A DNA stretch of 64,000 bases from Mycetocola zhujimingii (GCF_003065425.1 NZ_CP026949.1:558001-622000), one strand, 5' to 3'. Counted from the stretch's first letter, positions 8,238 through 16,640 are shown. A program made the numbers and translations. The notes: generated by a model from the sequence alone, not told the origin.

Positions 8238-9272
8238 ATGACCGCGACGGTTGCGCCGACGAGCGCCGGGCTGATCCCCGGCGCTCGTCGTCGTACACCG
8301 AAACTCGCGACAGGGTTCGTTATTGCGCTGGTCGCGCTCGTGCTCATCGCGATGCTGAGCCTCGCCGTCGGCAACAAGTACGTTCCGCTGCCCGATGTCT
8401 GGAATGCCCTGTTCGCGCCGGGGGACACCTACGCCGACACCGTGGTGGCCAGTCGGATTCCTCGCACCGTCCTTGGCCTGCTCGTCGGCGCCGCTCTCGC
8501 GGTTGCCGGCGGTGTGATGCAGGGCCTCACCCGCAACCCGCTCGCGGACCCCGGTTTGTTCGGCGTCAACACCGGCGCGGCGGCAGCCATCGTCACCGCG
8601 ACGGCCCTCGGCGCCGGCGGCGCGACCAGTGTCTGGATCGCCCTGCCCGGCGCCTTCCTCGCCGTGGTCGTGGTCTATCTCATCGGCACCGGTCGTGGCC
8701 GGGGCACTCCTGTACGGCTCGTGCTCGCCGGTGTCGTCGTGTCGAGCGTGCTCGCCGCATATATCCAGGCTGTGTCGCTGAGCCTGCCCCGGGTGTTCGA
8801 TGTCTACCGGTTCTGGGTAATCGGCTCTCTGGCCGGCCGCGATCCGCACCTCATTCTCGACATCCTCCCGTTCGTGATCGTCGGACTCGTGCTGGCGCTC
8901 GCGCTGTGCGGTTCGCTCAATGCGCTCGCTCTCGGTGATGACACCGCCCGCGCGCTCGGCGCGCACGTCGGCCGCACCCGCATCCTCGGCGCCCTCGCCA
9001 CCACCCTGCTCTGCGCCGCCGCCACCGCCGCGGTCGGGCCGATCTCCTTTGTCGGACTCGCCGTGCCGCACATCGTCCGCAGCGTCACCGGTGCCGACCA
9101 CCGCTGGCTCTTGCCGTACTGCCTCGTCGCCGGGCCCGCTCTGCTGCTCGCCGCCGACATCGTCGGTCGCATTATCGTGAGCCCGGCAGAGCTCATGGTC
9201 GGTGTCATCACCGCTTTCGTCGGCGGACCGATCCTGCTGCTCGCCGTCCGCCGGATGAAGGCCGCCGTATGA
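8238..9272 (+). CDS. Iron-siderophore ABC transporter permease (FecCD family)
   Basis: A 344-residue polytopic permease of the FecCD/BtuC family with about nine to ten hydrophobic segments. Diagnostic segments are RIPRTVLGLLVGAALAVAGG, QGLTRNPLADPGLFGVN and GPISFVGLAVPHIVR. No other start codon is available before the first membrane segment, so ATG 8238 is retained even though a strong hairpin (8257-8290) covers codons 7-18. Its stop overlaps the start of the next permease by four bases (ATGA). It forms the heterodimeric channel with the next product. Confidence 0.94.
   Translation: MTATVAPTSAGLIPGARRRTPKLATGFVIALVALVLIAMLSLAVGNKYVPLPDVWNALFAPGDTYADTVVASRIPRTVLGLLVGAALAVAGGVMQGLTRNPLADPGLFGVNTGAAAAIVTATALGAGGATSVWIALPGAFLAVVVVYLIGTGRGRGTPVRLVLAGVVVSSVLAAYIQAVSLSLPRVFDVYRFWVIGSLAGRDPHLILDILPFVIVGLVLALALCGSLNALALGDDTARALGAHVGRTRILGALATTLLCAAATAAVGPISFVGLAVPHIVRSVTGADHRWLLPYCLVAGPALLLAADIVGRIIVSPAELMVGVITAFVGGPILLLAVRRMKAAV
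8257..8290 (+). promoter_or_regulatory. Strong hairpin in the first codons of the permease gene, after the binding-protein gene
   Basis: A perfect 14-base stem (8257-8270 and 8277-8290) with a six-base loop lies about 40 bases after the binding-protein stop and inside the permease coding region. It could attenuate transcription or protect the upstream mRNA so that the binding protein is made in excess. A comparable stem-loop follows the binding-protein gene of the sugar operon (20466-20496). Confidence 0.55.
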
Positions 9273-10348
9273 CCGGCGCGACGCTCAGCGGCGAATCCCG
9301 GCTCGACGCCAGCAGCACCCAACCGCCGGTTCTCCGGGCGGGTGACTGGCTGAGCCTGCCGGTGCGGCCGCGCTCGCTCGTGCTCGGCGGCATCCTGATC
9401 GTTGCGATCCTCCTCACCGGACTGCTCACGCTGACCCTCGGCAAACTCGGCATCGCGCTCGGGGATCTGGTGCCGACACTGCTTGGCGAGGGGGAGGGGC
9501 GCGACGAAATCGTGCTCACCGCCTTCCGCGGGCCACGGCTTCTGGTCGGCATCGCGGCAGGCGCGGCCCTCGCTGTCTCTGGCGCCCTGTTTCAGACCGT
9601 GACCCGCAACCCACTCGGCAGTCCAGACGTCATCGGCCTTACCGCCGGTGCCTCCGCGGGGGCTGCCGCGTTCGGGCTGATGTGGCCGGGCATCCTTCCG
9701 CTTCCCGTCGGCGCGCTCGTCGGCGCGTTCGCCGCGATGGGCCTCGTCTTCTTCGGCACCGGCACCGGCTTCTCCTCACCGGCGCGGATGCTGCTGATCG
9801 GCATCGGCGTTTCCGCCATGTCGCTCGCCTTTGTGCAGTGGGTGCTGGTGCGCGCCGGTAAGGAACAGGCGACGGTGCTGGCCACCTATCTCAACGGGAG
9901 CCTGGCCGCCCGTGACTGGGACCACGTCGCGACCATCTGGGTTGCCATCGTCGTGCTGATCCCGTGCGCGCTTCTGCTCAGCCGGAGGCTGCAGCTGGTT
10001 GAGATGGGTGATGAGCAGGCGGATGCCCTCGGCGCGCGTTCGAACTCCGCCCGCGCCCTGTCGATCCTGGTCGCCATCGGACTCGCGACAGCGGCGGTGA
10101 GTGTCGCAGGGCCGATCTCGTTCATCGCACTGGTCGCTCCCCAGATCGCCAGACGGCTCAGCCGCAGCGCTGGCCCGAACATTCTCGCGAGCGCGCTCAT
10201 GGGTGCGTTCCTGCTGAGCTTTGCCGACCTGCTCACGCAGCAGCTTCCGATCCCCGTGACCCTGCCGGTCGGGGTGCTGACGGCGGTTCTCGGCGGGATC
10301 TATCTCGGCTACCTGTTGGTGGCACAGTGGCGGAAAGGAACGATCTGA
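9269..10348 (+). CDS. Iron-siderophore ABC transporter permease (FecCD family), second subunit
   Basis: A 359-residue FecCD-family permease. Family segments present are FRGPRLLVGIAAGAALAVSG, FQTVTRNPLGSPDVIGLT and GPISFIALVAPQIARRLSR. The first ~35 residues are hydrophilic and cytoplasmic. The ATG overlaps the previous stop by four bases, indicating translational coupling with its partner permease. Together with the previous protein it forms the membrane channel of the siderophore importer. Confidence 0.94.
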   Translation: MTGATLSGESRLDASSTQPPVLRAGDWLSLPVRPRSLVLGGILIVAILLTGLLTLTLGKLGIALGDLVPTLLGEGEGRDEIVLTAFRGPRLLVGIAAGAALAVSGALFQTVTRNPLGSPDVIGLTAGASAGAAAFGLMWPGILPLPVGALVGAFAAMGLVFFGTGTGFSSPARMLLIGIGVSAMSLAFVQWVLVRAGKEQATVLATYLNGSLAARDWDHVATIWVAIVVLIPCALLLSRRLQLVEMGDEQADALGARSNSARALSILVAIGLATAAVSVAGPISFIALVAPQIARRLSRSAGPNILASALMGAFLLSFADLLTQQLPIPVTLPVGVLTAVLGGIYLGYLLVAQWRKGTI

Positions 10349-10412
10349 TGCCGGTATGTCGCGGGAACAGAGAATCCGGACAGCTTTGGAACGATGACAA
10401 GGGGACACGCTG

Positions 10413-11246
10413 ATGGCATCCGCTGCACTGACTGACGCGCGGGAGGGCGAAAGCCGTCTCGCCGCGCGCAACCTTCGCCTGGCGTACGACAAGCGGGTCG
10501 TGGTGGATGACCTCTCGATCGACCTGCCGGACGGCGGGTTCACGATCATTGTCGGGCCAAACGCCTGCGGCAAGTCGACCCTGCTCAAGGCGCTCGCGAG
10601 GACGCTGACTCCGGAGTCCGGCACTGTGCTGCTCGGTGGCAAGCCGATCACCTCGTACCGGAGCAAGGCCGTCGCTCGCGAACTCGCGATGCTGCCGCAG
10701 AGCCCGATCGCCCCAGAGGCAATCACCGTGCGTGACCTGATTGGACGCGGACGGTATCCGCACCAGGGCTTGCTCCAGCAGTGGTCGCACGCCGATGAGC
10801 AAGCCGTGACGGATGCGCTCGCATCGACCGGATGCGTCGACCTCGCCGACCGCTACGTGTCCGAGCTCTCTGGCGGGCAGCGGCAACGGGTGTGGATCGC
10901 GATGGTGCTCGCCCAGCAGGCGGACCTGCTGCTGCTCGATGAACCAACGACGTTCCTCGACATCGCGCACCAGTACGAGGTGCTCGAGCTGTGCGCGGCG
11001 CTCCACAACGAGGGGCGCACCCTGGTTGCCGTGCTTCACGACCTGAACCAGGCCGCCAGGTACGCCACCAATCTCGTGGTGATGAAGGACGGCGGCATCG
11101 TTGCGTCAGGAGTCCCAGGTGAGATCCTGACGGCGGAGCTCGTGCACGACGTGTTCGGCCTCTCCTGTGTGATCATCCCCGACCCGGTCACCGGCACCCC
11201 CATGGTCGTACCGCAGGCTGGCCGCGCAGGCGTAACCCCGGACTAG
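10413..11246 (+). CDS. Iron-siderophore ABC transporter ATP-binding protein
   Basis: A 277-residue ATPase of the FecE/FepC class that powers the two permeases upstream. Visible motifs: Walker A GPNACGKST near residue 48, Q-loop region MLPQSP, signature LSGGQRQRVW near residue 152, Walker B LLLLDEPTTFLD, and the switch His in AVLHDLNQAARY. The ATG at 10413 has an AAGGGG ribosome binding site. A 64-base gap separates it from the permease gene, but no terminator is seen, so it belongs to the same operon. Confidence 0.95.
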   Translation: MASAALTDAREGESRLAARNLRLAYDKRVVVDDLSIDLPDGGFTIIVGPNACGKSTLLKALARTLTPESGTVLLGGKPITSYRSKAVARELAMLPQSPIAPEAITVRDLIGRGRYPHQGLLQQWSHADEQAVTDALASTGCVDLADRYVSELSGGQRQRVWIAMVLAQQADLLLLDEPTTFLDIAHQYEVLELCAALHNEGRTLVAVLHDLNQAARYATNLVVMKDGGIVASGVPGEILTAELVHDVFGLSCVIIPDPVTGTPMVVPQAGRAGVTPD

Positions 11247-11273
11247 TGTCTGCCCGCCCGGTTGCTGTCGCTG

Positions 11274-11279
11274 TAGTCT
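11274..11279 (+). promoter_or_regulatory. -10 hexamer TAGTCT placing a leaderless start at 11286
   Basis: TAGTCT is followed by exactly six bases and a GTG, and no ribosome binding site is present. This matches the spacing at mqo, the LacI gene and others in this window. Confidence 0.55.
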
Positions 11280-11285
11280 GGCTCG

Positions 11286-12698
11286 GTGAGCGCGCCTCGG
11301 CGTCGCTCGCGCTCGACTGGGAGAGGGACCGTGACCGGCACATTCGATGGCGACAGGCCGCAGCCTGCACGTGGCGAACCACGGCAACCCCCGCGCACTC
11401 AATCGCAGCGATTGCTCGCCGGTGACACGGCGGCGCCCGCGCGGCCCGTCGCGCCCAGACTTCCGTCGACGCTCACCACGAGGGACGCCCGCCGTGCGAA
11501 CGCCGAACTCAGCCCGACGCGGCCGCAGGGAATGACCGGGAAGAAGCCGAAGACGGCCAGGCCTGAGAAGGCTCCGAAGCCGGCCAGAGCGGGATCAGCC
11601 GCTGGATCAGTCACCGCAGGAGTGACGGAGAAACCGTCCAGGCCCAGCGTCGATAAACGGCCAACGGTAAGGAAGAGTCGCAGCCGTGGCCCCGGCCGGT
11701 TCGATGGAAACCGCGTCCTCACCGTCAGCGTCACGAGCCTCGCCGTGCTCTCGTTGATCGTGGTCGGGGTCCTGCTGTGGACCAAAAATCAGAATCCGGC
11801 CATTGAGCGATCCATGTTCGAGGCGTACCAGTCCCAGCAGCGTGAGCTGGAATCGCTTGCCGCCGCTGCGGCATCCGATATCGATTCGTTCGCCACCCTC
11901 CATGGCGAGGCATCCGCTCTCAACGGGGCGGCCGTAACCGCCCTGGCAGCGGTGGCCGGCTTCTCGGATGAGCCGTCACGTCTCGTCGCAGAAACGGCAC
12001 GGGCCGCGTTCGAGTCGAGCATTGTGGCCCAGTCGCCGACGCGGCAGGGAGGTGGCACCGACAGTGACACCGGGCGTGACACCGGCCGTGACACCGGCGC
12101 CGATGAGACGCTCGACGCCGACTCGAGCGTGGAGGAGCTCGCCCGCGGCATCAACACGCTCAATGCTGAAGCGCTGCTGCTTGACACCGAAACCGAGGCC
12201 GCGGAAGCCGCCGTCACCACCCTCACGGCGGATCGCGATCTGTTCGTCACGGCGCTCGCTGTCTTCGGTTCGACGATTCCCGCGACGGCCGAAGACCTGA
12301 TCGACGCTGCCCCGGATGTCGATTCCACGCTGGCGGATGCCGTGACGGCAGCGGTCGCCGCACTGACCACGGCGCAGGAGGCCGGGCAAGCCGGTGTGGC
12401 AGAACTGAAGGTGTACGCCGATGCGGCGGCCGCACTGAAGGCCGAGCAGGCGCGTCTCGACTCCAGCGTGGTGATCGACGAGGTTGAGCCGGAGGCTGAT
12501 ACCGACGCGCAGCCCACTCCTCGGACGGCGCCCCGGACGCCGAGTCGGCCCCGGGCGACAACGCCTTCGCCCCGGGCGACAACGCCTCCGCCGCCGCCGG
12601 CAACAACGCCGCCGCCGATCACGGAGACGACCCCAGGCTCGGGCGAATCGGGCGGCTCGGGCGGCTCCGGCGACGAGTCAAATCCGGCTGAGCCATAA
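11286..12698 (+). CDS. Single-pass membrane protein with long disordered N-terminus and Pro/Thr-rich C-terminus
   Basis: The 470-residue protein has a basic, disordered cytoplasmic N-terminal part (about 1-140), one transmembrane helix (about 144-166), an extracellular Ala-rich, probably helical part (about 170-410) containing a short repeat GRDTGRDTG, and a Thr/Pro-rich tail ending in Gly/Ser-rich sequence. This topology (type II, wall-spanning tail) resembles actinobacterial cell-envelope proteins, but I recognise no domain. The GTG at 11286 is chosen from the leaderless promoter spacing. The tail contains direct repeats of CCCCGGGCGACAACGCC near 12550-12590 that could vary in copy number. 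Confidence 0.75.
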   Translation: MSAPRRRSRSTGRGTVTGTFDGDRPQPARGEPRQPPRTQSQRLLAGDTAAPARPVAPRLPSTLTTRDARRANAELSPTRPQGMTGKKPKTARPEKAPKPARAGSAAGSVTAGVTEKPSRPSVDKRPTVRKSRSRGPGRFDGNRVLTVSVTSLAVLSLIVVGVLLWTKNQNPAIERSMFEAYQSQQRELESLAAAAASDIDSFATLHGEASALNGAAVTALAAVAGFSDEPSRLVAETARAAFESSIVAQSPTRQGGGTDSDTGRDTGRDTGADETLDADSSVEELARGINTLNAEALLLDTETEAAEAAVTTLTADRDLFVTALAVFGSTIPATAEDLIDAAPDVDSTLADAVTAAVAALTTAQEAGQAGVAELKVYADAAAALKAEQARLDSSVVIDEVEPEADTDAQPTPRTAPRTPSRPRATTPSPRATTPPPPPATTPPPITETTPGSGESGGSGGSGDESNPAEP

Positions 12699-13094
12699 GC
12701 CAGACCGCAATCGCTTATACCACCGCCTGCTTTATCGATCAACGGTTGCTGACACCGGATGCGAGGAGTAAGCAGGGGTTACAGGCGCAGGTTGGGGGGT
12801 GGATGTCATGGATCGGTCAGGGTCGTCAGCATTCACTCGATTCGCGCCTGCCCGCATCGACGGACCGCGCGGCCTGTGCGATTCGTCCTCGGGGGGTGGC
12901 ACCCTATTCGGCCATAGCGGATGAGACAAACAGTCTGCTCGGCGGAGTGGTCGAAGGCGTGATGTTCGGCCGTTGACGCTCCGCTGGGCGGCATCACCCG
13001 GCGGGTGTTGCCGTTTCGTGTGTATCGAGCGTGGTCCCGTATGGGTTTCGTGAGCGTCGACGTTCACCGCCCCTCGACCGGCTACTACTGAATC
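12699..13094. other. Gene-free stretch of about 400 bases
   Basis: I see no convincing coding frame here on either strand. It contains a short stem GGCATCACCCG/CGGGTGTTGCC near 12990-13012 that may end transcription, and a CTACTAC sequence at its right end that could serve as the -10 element for the small ORF at 13095. Confidence 0.4.
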
Positions 13095-13160
13095 ATGTCC
13101 ACTTCCACAGGCCCGCAATCGGTGCCTTCCGAACATCCCGGCGCTGCGGTTCACGCATGA
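13095..13160 (+). CDS. Possible 21-residue leader ORF coupled to the next gene
   Basis: ATG 13095 opens a 21-codon frame (MSTSTGPQSVPSEHPGAAVHA) whose stop overlaps the ATG of the next gene as ATGA (13157-13160). The start lies six bases after TACTAC, close to the leaderless spacing seen elsewhere in the window, although the last base of the hexamer is C rather than T. It may be a translated leader that couples expression, or a true small protein; composition alone cannot decide. Confidence 0.4.
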   Translation: MSTSTGPQSVPSEHPGAAVHA

Positions 13161-13720
13161 CGCTCACCTCGATTCTCCCCACCCTGCGGCGGTCGATCCC
13201 CGACCCGCTGAGGGTCGACGCCTGGCCGCAGCACACCAGGGCCACCGTCACTGACCTCACCGTCGCCGGGGTCTCGATGCTCAGACTGGTCGAGCTCTGC
13301 CAGACGCCGTGCGTGCACTCCGGGGTCGCCGTGCTTCCGGGAACCAACGGGAAGGCAAACCCGAAACGGGATGCCGCGGTGATCGTCGTTCGCGTGACTG
13401 CCGTGCTCGTGAACTGGGATGCGCAACGTGTCGTGCTCATCGACGCCTGCCTCGATTCGGTGCCGGTCTTGTGGGACCAGATGCGGCTGATCGGCCGGGC
13501 TTCGACGGTGAAAGACGCCTCGGCGGTGGTGCTCGCCGGTGAAGCGCACCAGAGTCCGTGCGTCGGGCGGAGCGTCATCACACTGCCGGGTGACCTTCGC
13601 GAAGGCGACCTGCTCGCTGTGCCGTGCGCCGGCATCCTGACCCGTCGGGACATCCGCCCGATCGACGGCACTGACGCAGATTTCGGTGAGCGCCCGGACT
13701 GGCTGGCGGCTCTCGAATGA
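13157..13720 (+). CDS. Unrecognised protein, first of two tandem paralogs
   Basis: A 187-residue protein with no membrane segment and no family I recognise. Its second half aligns with the product of the next gene: RVTAVLVNWDAQRVVLIDAC against LTRVEQVDLTYGNRRLAIRV, followed by DACL in both, and EGDLLAVPCAG against VGDLLALPCDG near the ends. The repeated (V/I)xGDLLA(V/L)PC motif looks like a small beta-rich domain. Start at ATG 13157, which overlaps the small ORF by four bases; a longer frame from 13031 has basic, non-homologous residues. The pair probably forms one operon. Confidence 0.65.
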   Translation: MTLTSILPTLRRSIPDPLRVDAWPQHTRATVTDLTVAGVSMLRLVELCQTPCVHSGVAVLPGTNGKANPKRDAAVIVVRVTAVLVNWDAQRVVLIDACLDSVPVLWDQMRLIGRASTVKDASAVVLAGEAHQSPCVGRSVITLPGDLREGDLLAVPCAGILTRRDIRPIDGTDADFGERPDWLAALE

Positions 13721-13769
13721 TGCGCCTGGCTGCCGTTGCCGGTCGGCGCGCGGAACAGGTCAGGGAGCG

Positions 13770-14363
13770 GTGACCCTCGTGCAGAGCATTTCCGCCAGTT
13801 GGAGCCTCGCCCGTCGATCGGCCGCGCTCGCGTGCTGGCCCGATGGCACGGTCCACTCCGCCACCGATGTCATCATCGACCGGTCGTCTCTCATGGACGC
13901 TGCCTTCGCCGCTCCCACGCCACTGGTGAGAATCGGAGCGGCAGGGGGATGGGCACCGTCGTCCAGGACACCCCAGCGTTTCGTTACCGTGCTGCTCACG
14001 CGGGTTGAGCAGGTCGATCTGACCTACGGAAATCGGCGGCTCGCGATCCGTGTCGATGCCTGCCTCGAGCGGTGCCGCCCCAATTTCGATGCGGCTCGCC
14101 TGCTCGGGCGCCACACGTCGGCCCGCCGACGGAAGGTGTCGGTGCACTCCGTTACGTCTGCCGAAATCGGATATGGGCGGCTTCCGGTCGACATCGTCGT
14201 GGGCGACCTCCTCGCCCTCCCGTGTGACGGCGCTCTTCCGCTGAGTTACGCGCGGCATCCCGCCTTCTCAACCGACGAGACCTTCTCCACTGACGAATCA
14301 GACCAGGAGCGGCGGCTTCGTCCGGGAGACGAAGATCCTGGCTTGCCTTCCTGCCTGAAGTGA
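13770..14363 (+). CDS. Unrecognised protein, second of two tandem paralogs
   Basis: A 197-residue protein related to its upstream neighbour over about 120 residues, sharing the (R/D)xDACLE/D block, a regularly spaced R(L/M)xGR motif and the C-terminal VGDLLALPCDG. The remainder, including a Ser/Asp/Glu-rich tail with FSTDETFSTDES, is divergent. No signal peptide, membrane segment or known catalytic motif is visible. Starts at GTG 13770 or GTG 13779 are both possible; AGGGAG at 13762-13767 is better spaced for 13779. The gap to the previous gene is about 50 bases without a terminator. Confidence 0.6.
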   Translation: MTLVQSISASWSLARRSAALACWPDGTVHSATDVIIDRSSLMDAAFAAPTPLVRIGAAGGWAPSSRTPQRFVTVLLTRVEQVDLTYGNRRLAIRVDACLERCRPNFDAARLLGRHTSARRRKVSVHSVTSAEIGYGRLPVDIVVGDLLALPCDGALPLSYARHPAFSTDETFSTDESDQERRLRPGDEDPGLPSCLK

Positions 14364-14516
14364 TACCCAGTCACCGGAAAAACCTGCAGGCCGGCACCGT
14401 GAGGGCGCAGGTGGGCACGCCTCAGATCCAGGGTCTGTGGGGCCGGTCGTTTGCCACTCGAGCTGACCATCGGGCGGCGCTCGCGGTTCGGGCGCGCTTC
14501 GGGCCAGGCGCGCGGG

Positions 14517-15263
14517 CTAGATGAGCGACCAGGCGGCGATGAGCCCGTTGTAGGCGATGTGCGCGATGATGGCGGCACCGAGCCGGCCCGTTGTCGCCGC
14601 GAGGGTGCCAGTGCCGATCCCCACGACGAGCGTCGAGATTCCGACGACGGCCGCCTCCAGCCCGCCGCTGGTCTGCATCATGTGGACGCCGGCGAAGACG
14701 AGGGAGGTCACACCGATGGCGACGACGACAGGGACCCGGGCGGCACGCGCCCTCGCCGGGAGCGCGGCGGCGGATGTTCGTACCAGCGCCCGTTGCATCA
14801 GCCCGCGGAAGAACAACTCCTCGATCAGCGGGGCGGCCAGAACCGGCGCGAGGATGACGAGCACGAACCACCAGAGGTCGTAGATGACGGGGCCGAACGT
14901 TGCCCCGCCGCTCGCGACCCGGCCATAGAGCAGGATCTCGACCAGAGTGGTCGCCGCACGCATCATCCCGCCGATGACGAGGCCGAAGAACAGGTCGATC
15001 CACTCGAACCGCAACCCGAAGTCGCGCACGAGCGATCTGCGGCCCCGTAGGTACGACGCGGCGAGGACAGCACCGAGGAGCGGCACCCACGCGGCGAGGT
15101 AGCCGAGCGCGGTGCGGAGTTCGGGCGACGCCGACCAGCCGCGGAGCGCAGCCCAGCCAACGGCCCACACGAGAACGACGGCGAGCACGACCCCGACGAA
15201 CGCGTCGCCGAGCCCCCAGCGGACCCGACGGTCGCCGGATGTGCCGGGGACAGTCGTGCTCAT
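14517..15263 (-). CDS. CPBP family intramembrane metalloprotease
   Basis: A 248-residue membrane protein of the CPBP (Abi/Rce1-like) family, with about seven hydrophobic segments. All three family motifs are visible: motif 1 as IEELFFRGLMQRAL (about residues 167-180), motif 2 as FAGVHMMQ (about 207-214), and motif 3 as AHIAYN near the C-terminus; the Glu and His residues are the presumed metal ligands and catalytic residues. Members process prenylated proteins, bacteriocins or membrane substrates; the substrate here is unknown. It has its own probable leaderless promoter. Confidence 0.92.
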   Translation of the reverse strand: MSTTVPGTSGDRRVRWGLGDAFVGVVLAVVLVWAVGWAALRGWSASPELRTALGYLAAWVPLLGAVLAASYLRGRRSLVRDFGLRFEWIDLFFGLVIGGMMRAATTLVEILLYGRVASGGATFGPVIYDLWWFVLVILAPVLAAPLIEELFFRGLMQRALVRTSAAALPARARAARVPVVVAIGVTSLVFAGVHMMQTSGGLEAAVVGISTLVVGIGTGTLAATTGRLGAAIIAHIAYNGLIAAWSLI

Positions 15264-15269
15264 TCCTCA

Positions 15270-15275
15270 ACGATA
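15270..15275 (-). promoter_or_regulatory. -10 hexamer TATCGT placing a leaderless start for the CPBP protease
   Basis: Read on the minus strand, TATCGT is followed by exactly six bases (TGAGGA) and the ATG at 15263. The TGAGGA is too close to the ATG to be a good ribosome binding site. Confidence 0.5.
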
Positions 15276-15312
15276 GGGCGTGCGCTGATGGTCGTGGCGG
15301 GGGACGGATCGC

Positions 15313-15433
15313 TTACCGCTCGTTCGCCACAGTCACGCGCCGCGCGAGGCCGGGGTAGCCGACGACCCACCCGTGTGAGTCGTACCGAACGTCCGCGCCC
15401 GTCGCCCCGTCGCCGAACCTGACGTGACATCGG
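15313..15433 (-). pseudogene. Possible C-terminal remnant of a putative glycolipid-binding protein
   Basis: The minus-strand frame ending at 15313 reads ...RFGDGATGADVRYDSHGWVV followed by GYPGLARRV before its stop, which resembles the C-terminus of the putative glycolipid-binding family (DUF1089), where a D/GYPGLxRRV ending is usual. Only about 40 residues remain, and the frame continues upstream into the unrelated cyclodeaminase gene, so no complete gene is possible. I read it as a decayed gene end. Confidence 0.4.
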
Positions 15434-16096
15434 TCAGCCCTGGAGCTCCGCAGGCACGGCCTTGCCCTCGATGTCAGCGGTGAGCCGATCGATCCGCCCG
15501 AGGAGCTCATCGAGTTGCTGCGCCGTTTCCCACAACGCCGGATGCTGTTTGCGTACGTCGTCGAGTGACTCGCCGCCCGCGGTAAGGGAGCCGAGATCGA
15601 AACTCATGTTCGTGCGTGCTCCGGCGACGGCCGCCCGGAGCGCTCCGCACGCGACGGCGACGTCGGCCACGAGGGCAGGGTTGCCGTGTTGGGCGAGCCA
15701 CTCCAGGTCGCCGACCGCGTCTGCGCCCGTTCGGCCGAGGTCGGCGGAGGTTTCGGCGGCGGTGACGGATGCCTCGCGGATGGCATTCTCCCGCTCCTCG
15801 CCCGGTTCGAGACGAAACGCGCTGCCGAACGACTTGGAGGCGGCGGCATCCTCATCGGCCAGGTGCAGGGCTGCCCGGCGGCCGGCGACCGCGCGGTCCT
15901 TCAGTGCGTCGAGTTCCTGCTTGAGTGGACCGTCGACCTCGGTGTACCCGGCGACCATCGAGGTGAGCGCGTACGCCATGGCGAGCATGACGCCCGAGGC
16001 GGCTCCGCCTCCCGGCGAGCCGGTGGCGCGGGCGAGCGCATCCGTCCAGTCTTCGATGGTGGAGGTGGTGGCAGAGACTTTCGCTCGGTCATTCAT
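15434..16096 (-). CDS. Cyclodeaminase/cyclohydrolase family protein (FTCD C-terminal-like)
   Basis: A 220-residue, mostly helical cytosolic protein matching the FTCD_C family (formiminotetrahydrofolate cyclodeaminase / methenyltetrahydrofolate cyclohydrolase). The diagnostic N-terminal motif SPGGGAASG is at about residues 28-36, and the DLGSL segment (about 170) is also typical. In one-carbon metabolism the family acts on folate-bound formimino or methenyl groups; this stand-alone version lacks the formiminotransferase half. No histidine-degradation gene is nearby, so the exact substrate is uncertain. Confidence 0.88.
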   Translation of the reverse strand: MNDRAKVSATTSTIEDWTDALARATGSPGGGAASGVMLAMAYALTSMVAGYTEVDGPLKQELDALKDRAVAGRRAALHLADEDAAASKSFGSAFRLEPGEERENAIREASVTAAETSADLGRTGADAVGDLEWLAQHGNPALVADVAVACGALRAAVAGARTNMSFDLGSLTAGGESLDDVRKQHPALWETAQQLDELLGRIDRLTADIEGKAVPAELQG

Positions 16097-16102
16097 GGGT
16101 TA

Positions 16103-16108
16103 AGTCTG
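16103..16108 (-). promoter_or_regulatory. -10-like hexamer CAGACT upstream of the cyclodeaminase gene
   Basis: On the minus strand CAGACT is followed by exactly six bases (TAACCC) and the ATG at 16096. It fits the leaderless spacing of the window but departs from TANNNT at the first base. Confidence 0.35.
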
Positions 16109-16144
16109 GTCCCTCAGGCCTCGAAGCGCACGGCCCACCCCGCC

Positions 16145-16211
16145 GAGCGCGGCACATCCATGCCCGACGCTGCAGAAGCTTCTGTAGCGCGCGCATGGAT
16201 CTGCAGCGGTG
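16145..16211. repeat. Palindromic repeat, copy A
   Basis: About 67-base imperfect palindrome centred on AAGCTT (16176-16181). Inner arms read GCCCGACGCTGCAG and CTGTAGCGCGCGC; the outer arm begins GAGCGCGGCA and the right end reads CTGCAGCGG. It is intergenic, upstream of the cyclodeaminase gene, and carries one extra base in its left arm compared with the other copies. Confidence 0.8.
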
Positions 16212-16285
16212 GATTCGAGTGCCCGCCTCACGCAAGCTCCGGTCGTGCTTCAGGTCCCGGTGTACTCCACTCGCCCGTGGCACAC

Positions 16286-16316
16286 GAAAGGCCCCCTGCT
16301 CAGCAGGGGGCCTTTC
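16286..16316. terminator. Terminator downstream of the small membrane protein gene
   Basis: A perfect 14-base stem (16286-16299 and 16303-16316) with a three-base loop, GC-rich with AAAG/CTTT ends. It lies 33 bases after the stop of the minus-strand gene at 16350. Confidence 0.85.
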
Positions 16317-16349
16317 ACACTAATGCTGTGTGTGTTAAGTCAGTGAGAC

Positions 16350-16640
16350 TTAGCGACGAGCGTCGGTGTTGGTGTTGTTGACGTCGCGGTCGTAGAACTC
16401 GCGGCTTCCGGACTTGGCGAGTCCGCGGCTGATCATGTAACCGATGGTGAGGAGCGTGGCGTAGAGCCAAACGCTCTCAGCGCCGAAGCCCTGTCCGTCT
16501 TCGCCGTTGTCGACCATCGCGGAAGCGATGAACATCGAGATCAGGATGACGACGTAAGCGATGAACTCAGTGGTCTTGAACGCGGCCTTGGTCTCGGTGG
16601 AGAGGCGCGAAACGCGGCCGTTCGTGGTGGTGTTGCTCAT
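16350..16640 (-). CDS. Small two-TM membrane protein
   Basis: A 96-residue protein with two hydrophobic segments (about residues 27-43 and 57-71) separated by a short acidic loop, DNGEDGQGFGAES. N- and C-termini are hydrophilic and rich in Asn and Thr. Small proteins of this shape are common in actinobacteria, but I know of no assigned function. The ATG at 16640 has a clear AGAGGGAC ribosome binding site. It is a single-gene unit closed by the terminator at 16286-16316. Confidence 0.8.
   Translation of the reverse strand: MSNTTTNGRVSRLSTETKAAFKTTEFIAYVVILISMFIASAMVDNGEDGQGFGAESVWLYATLLTIGYMISRGLAKSGSREFYDRDVNNTNTDARR

Noticed and set aside
6504-9101. Very long minus-strand open frame opposite the siderophore operon (865 codons)
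   Set aside because: It is a high-GC antisense shadow; the plus strand encodes clear family proteins throughout, and the antisense product has no recognisable domain.
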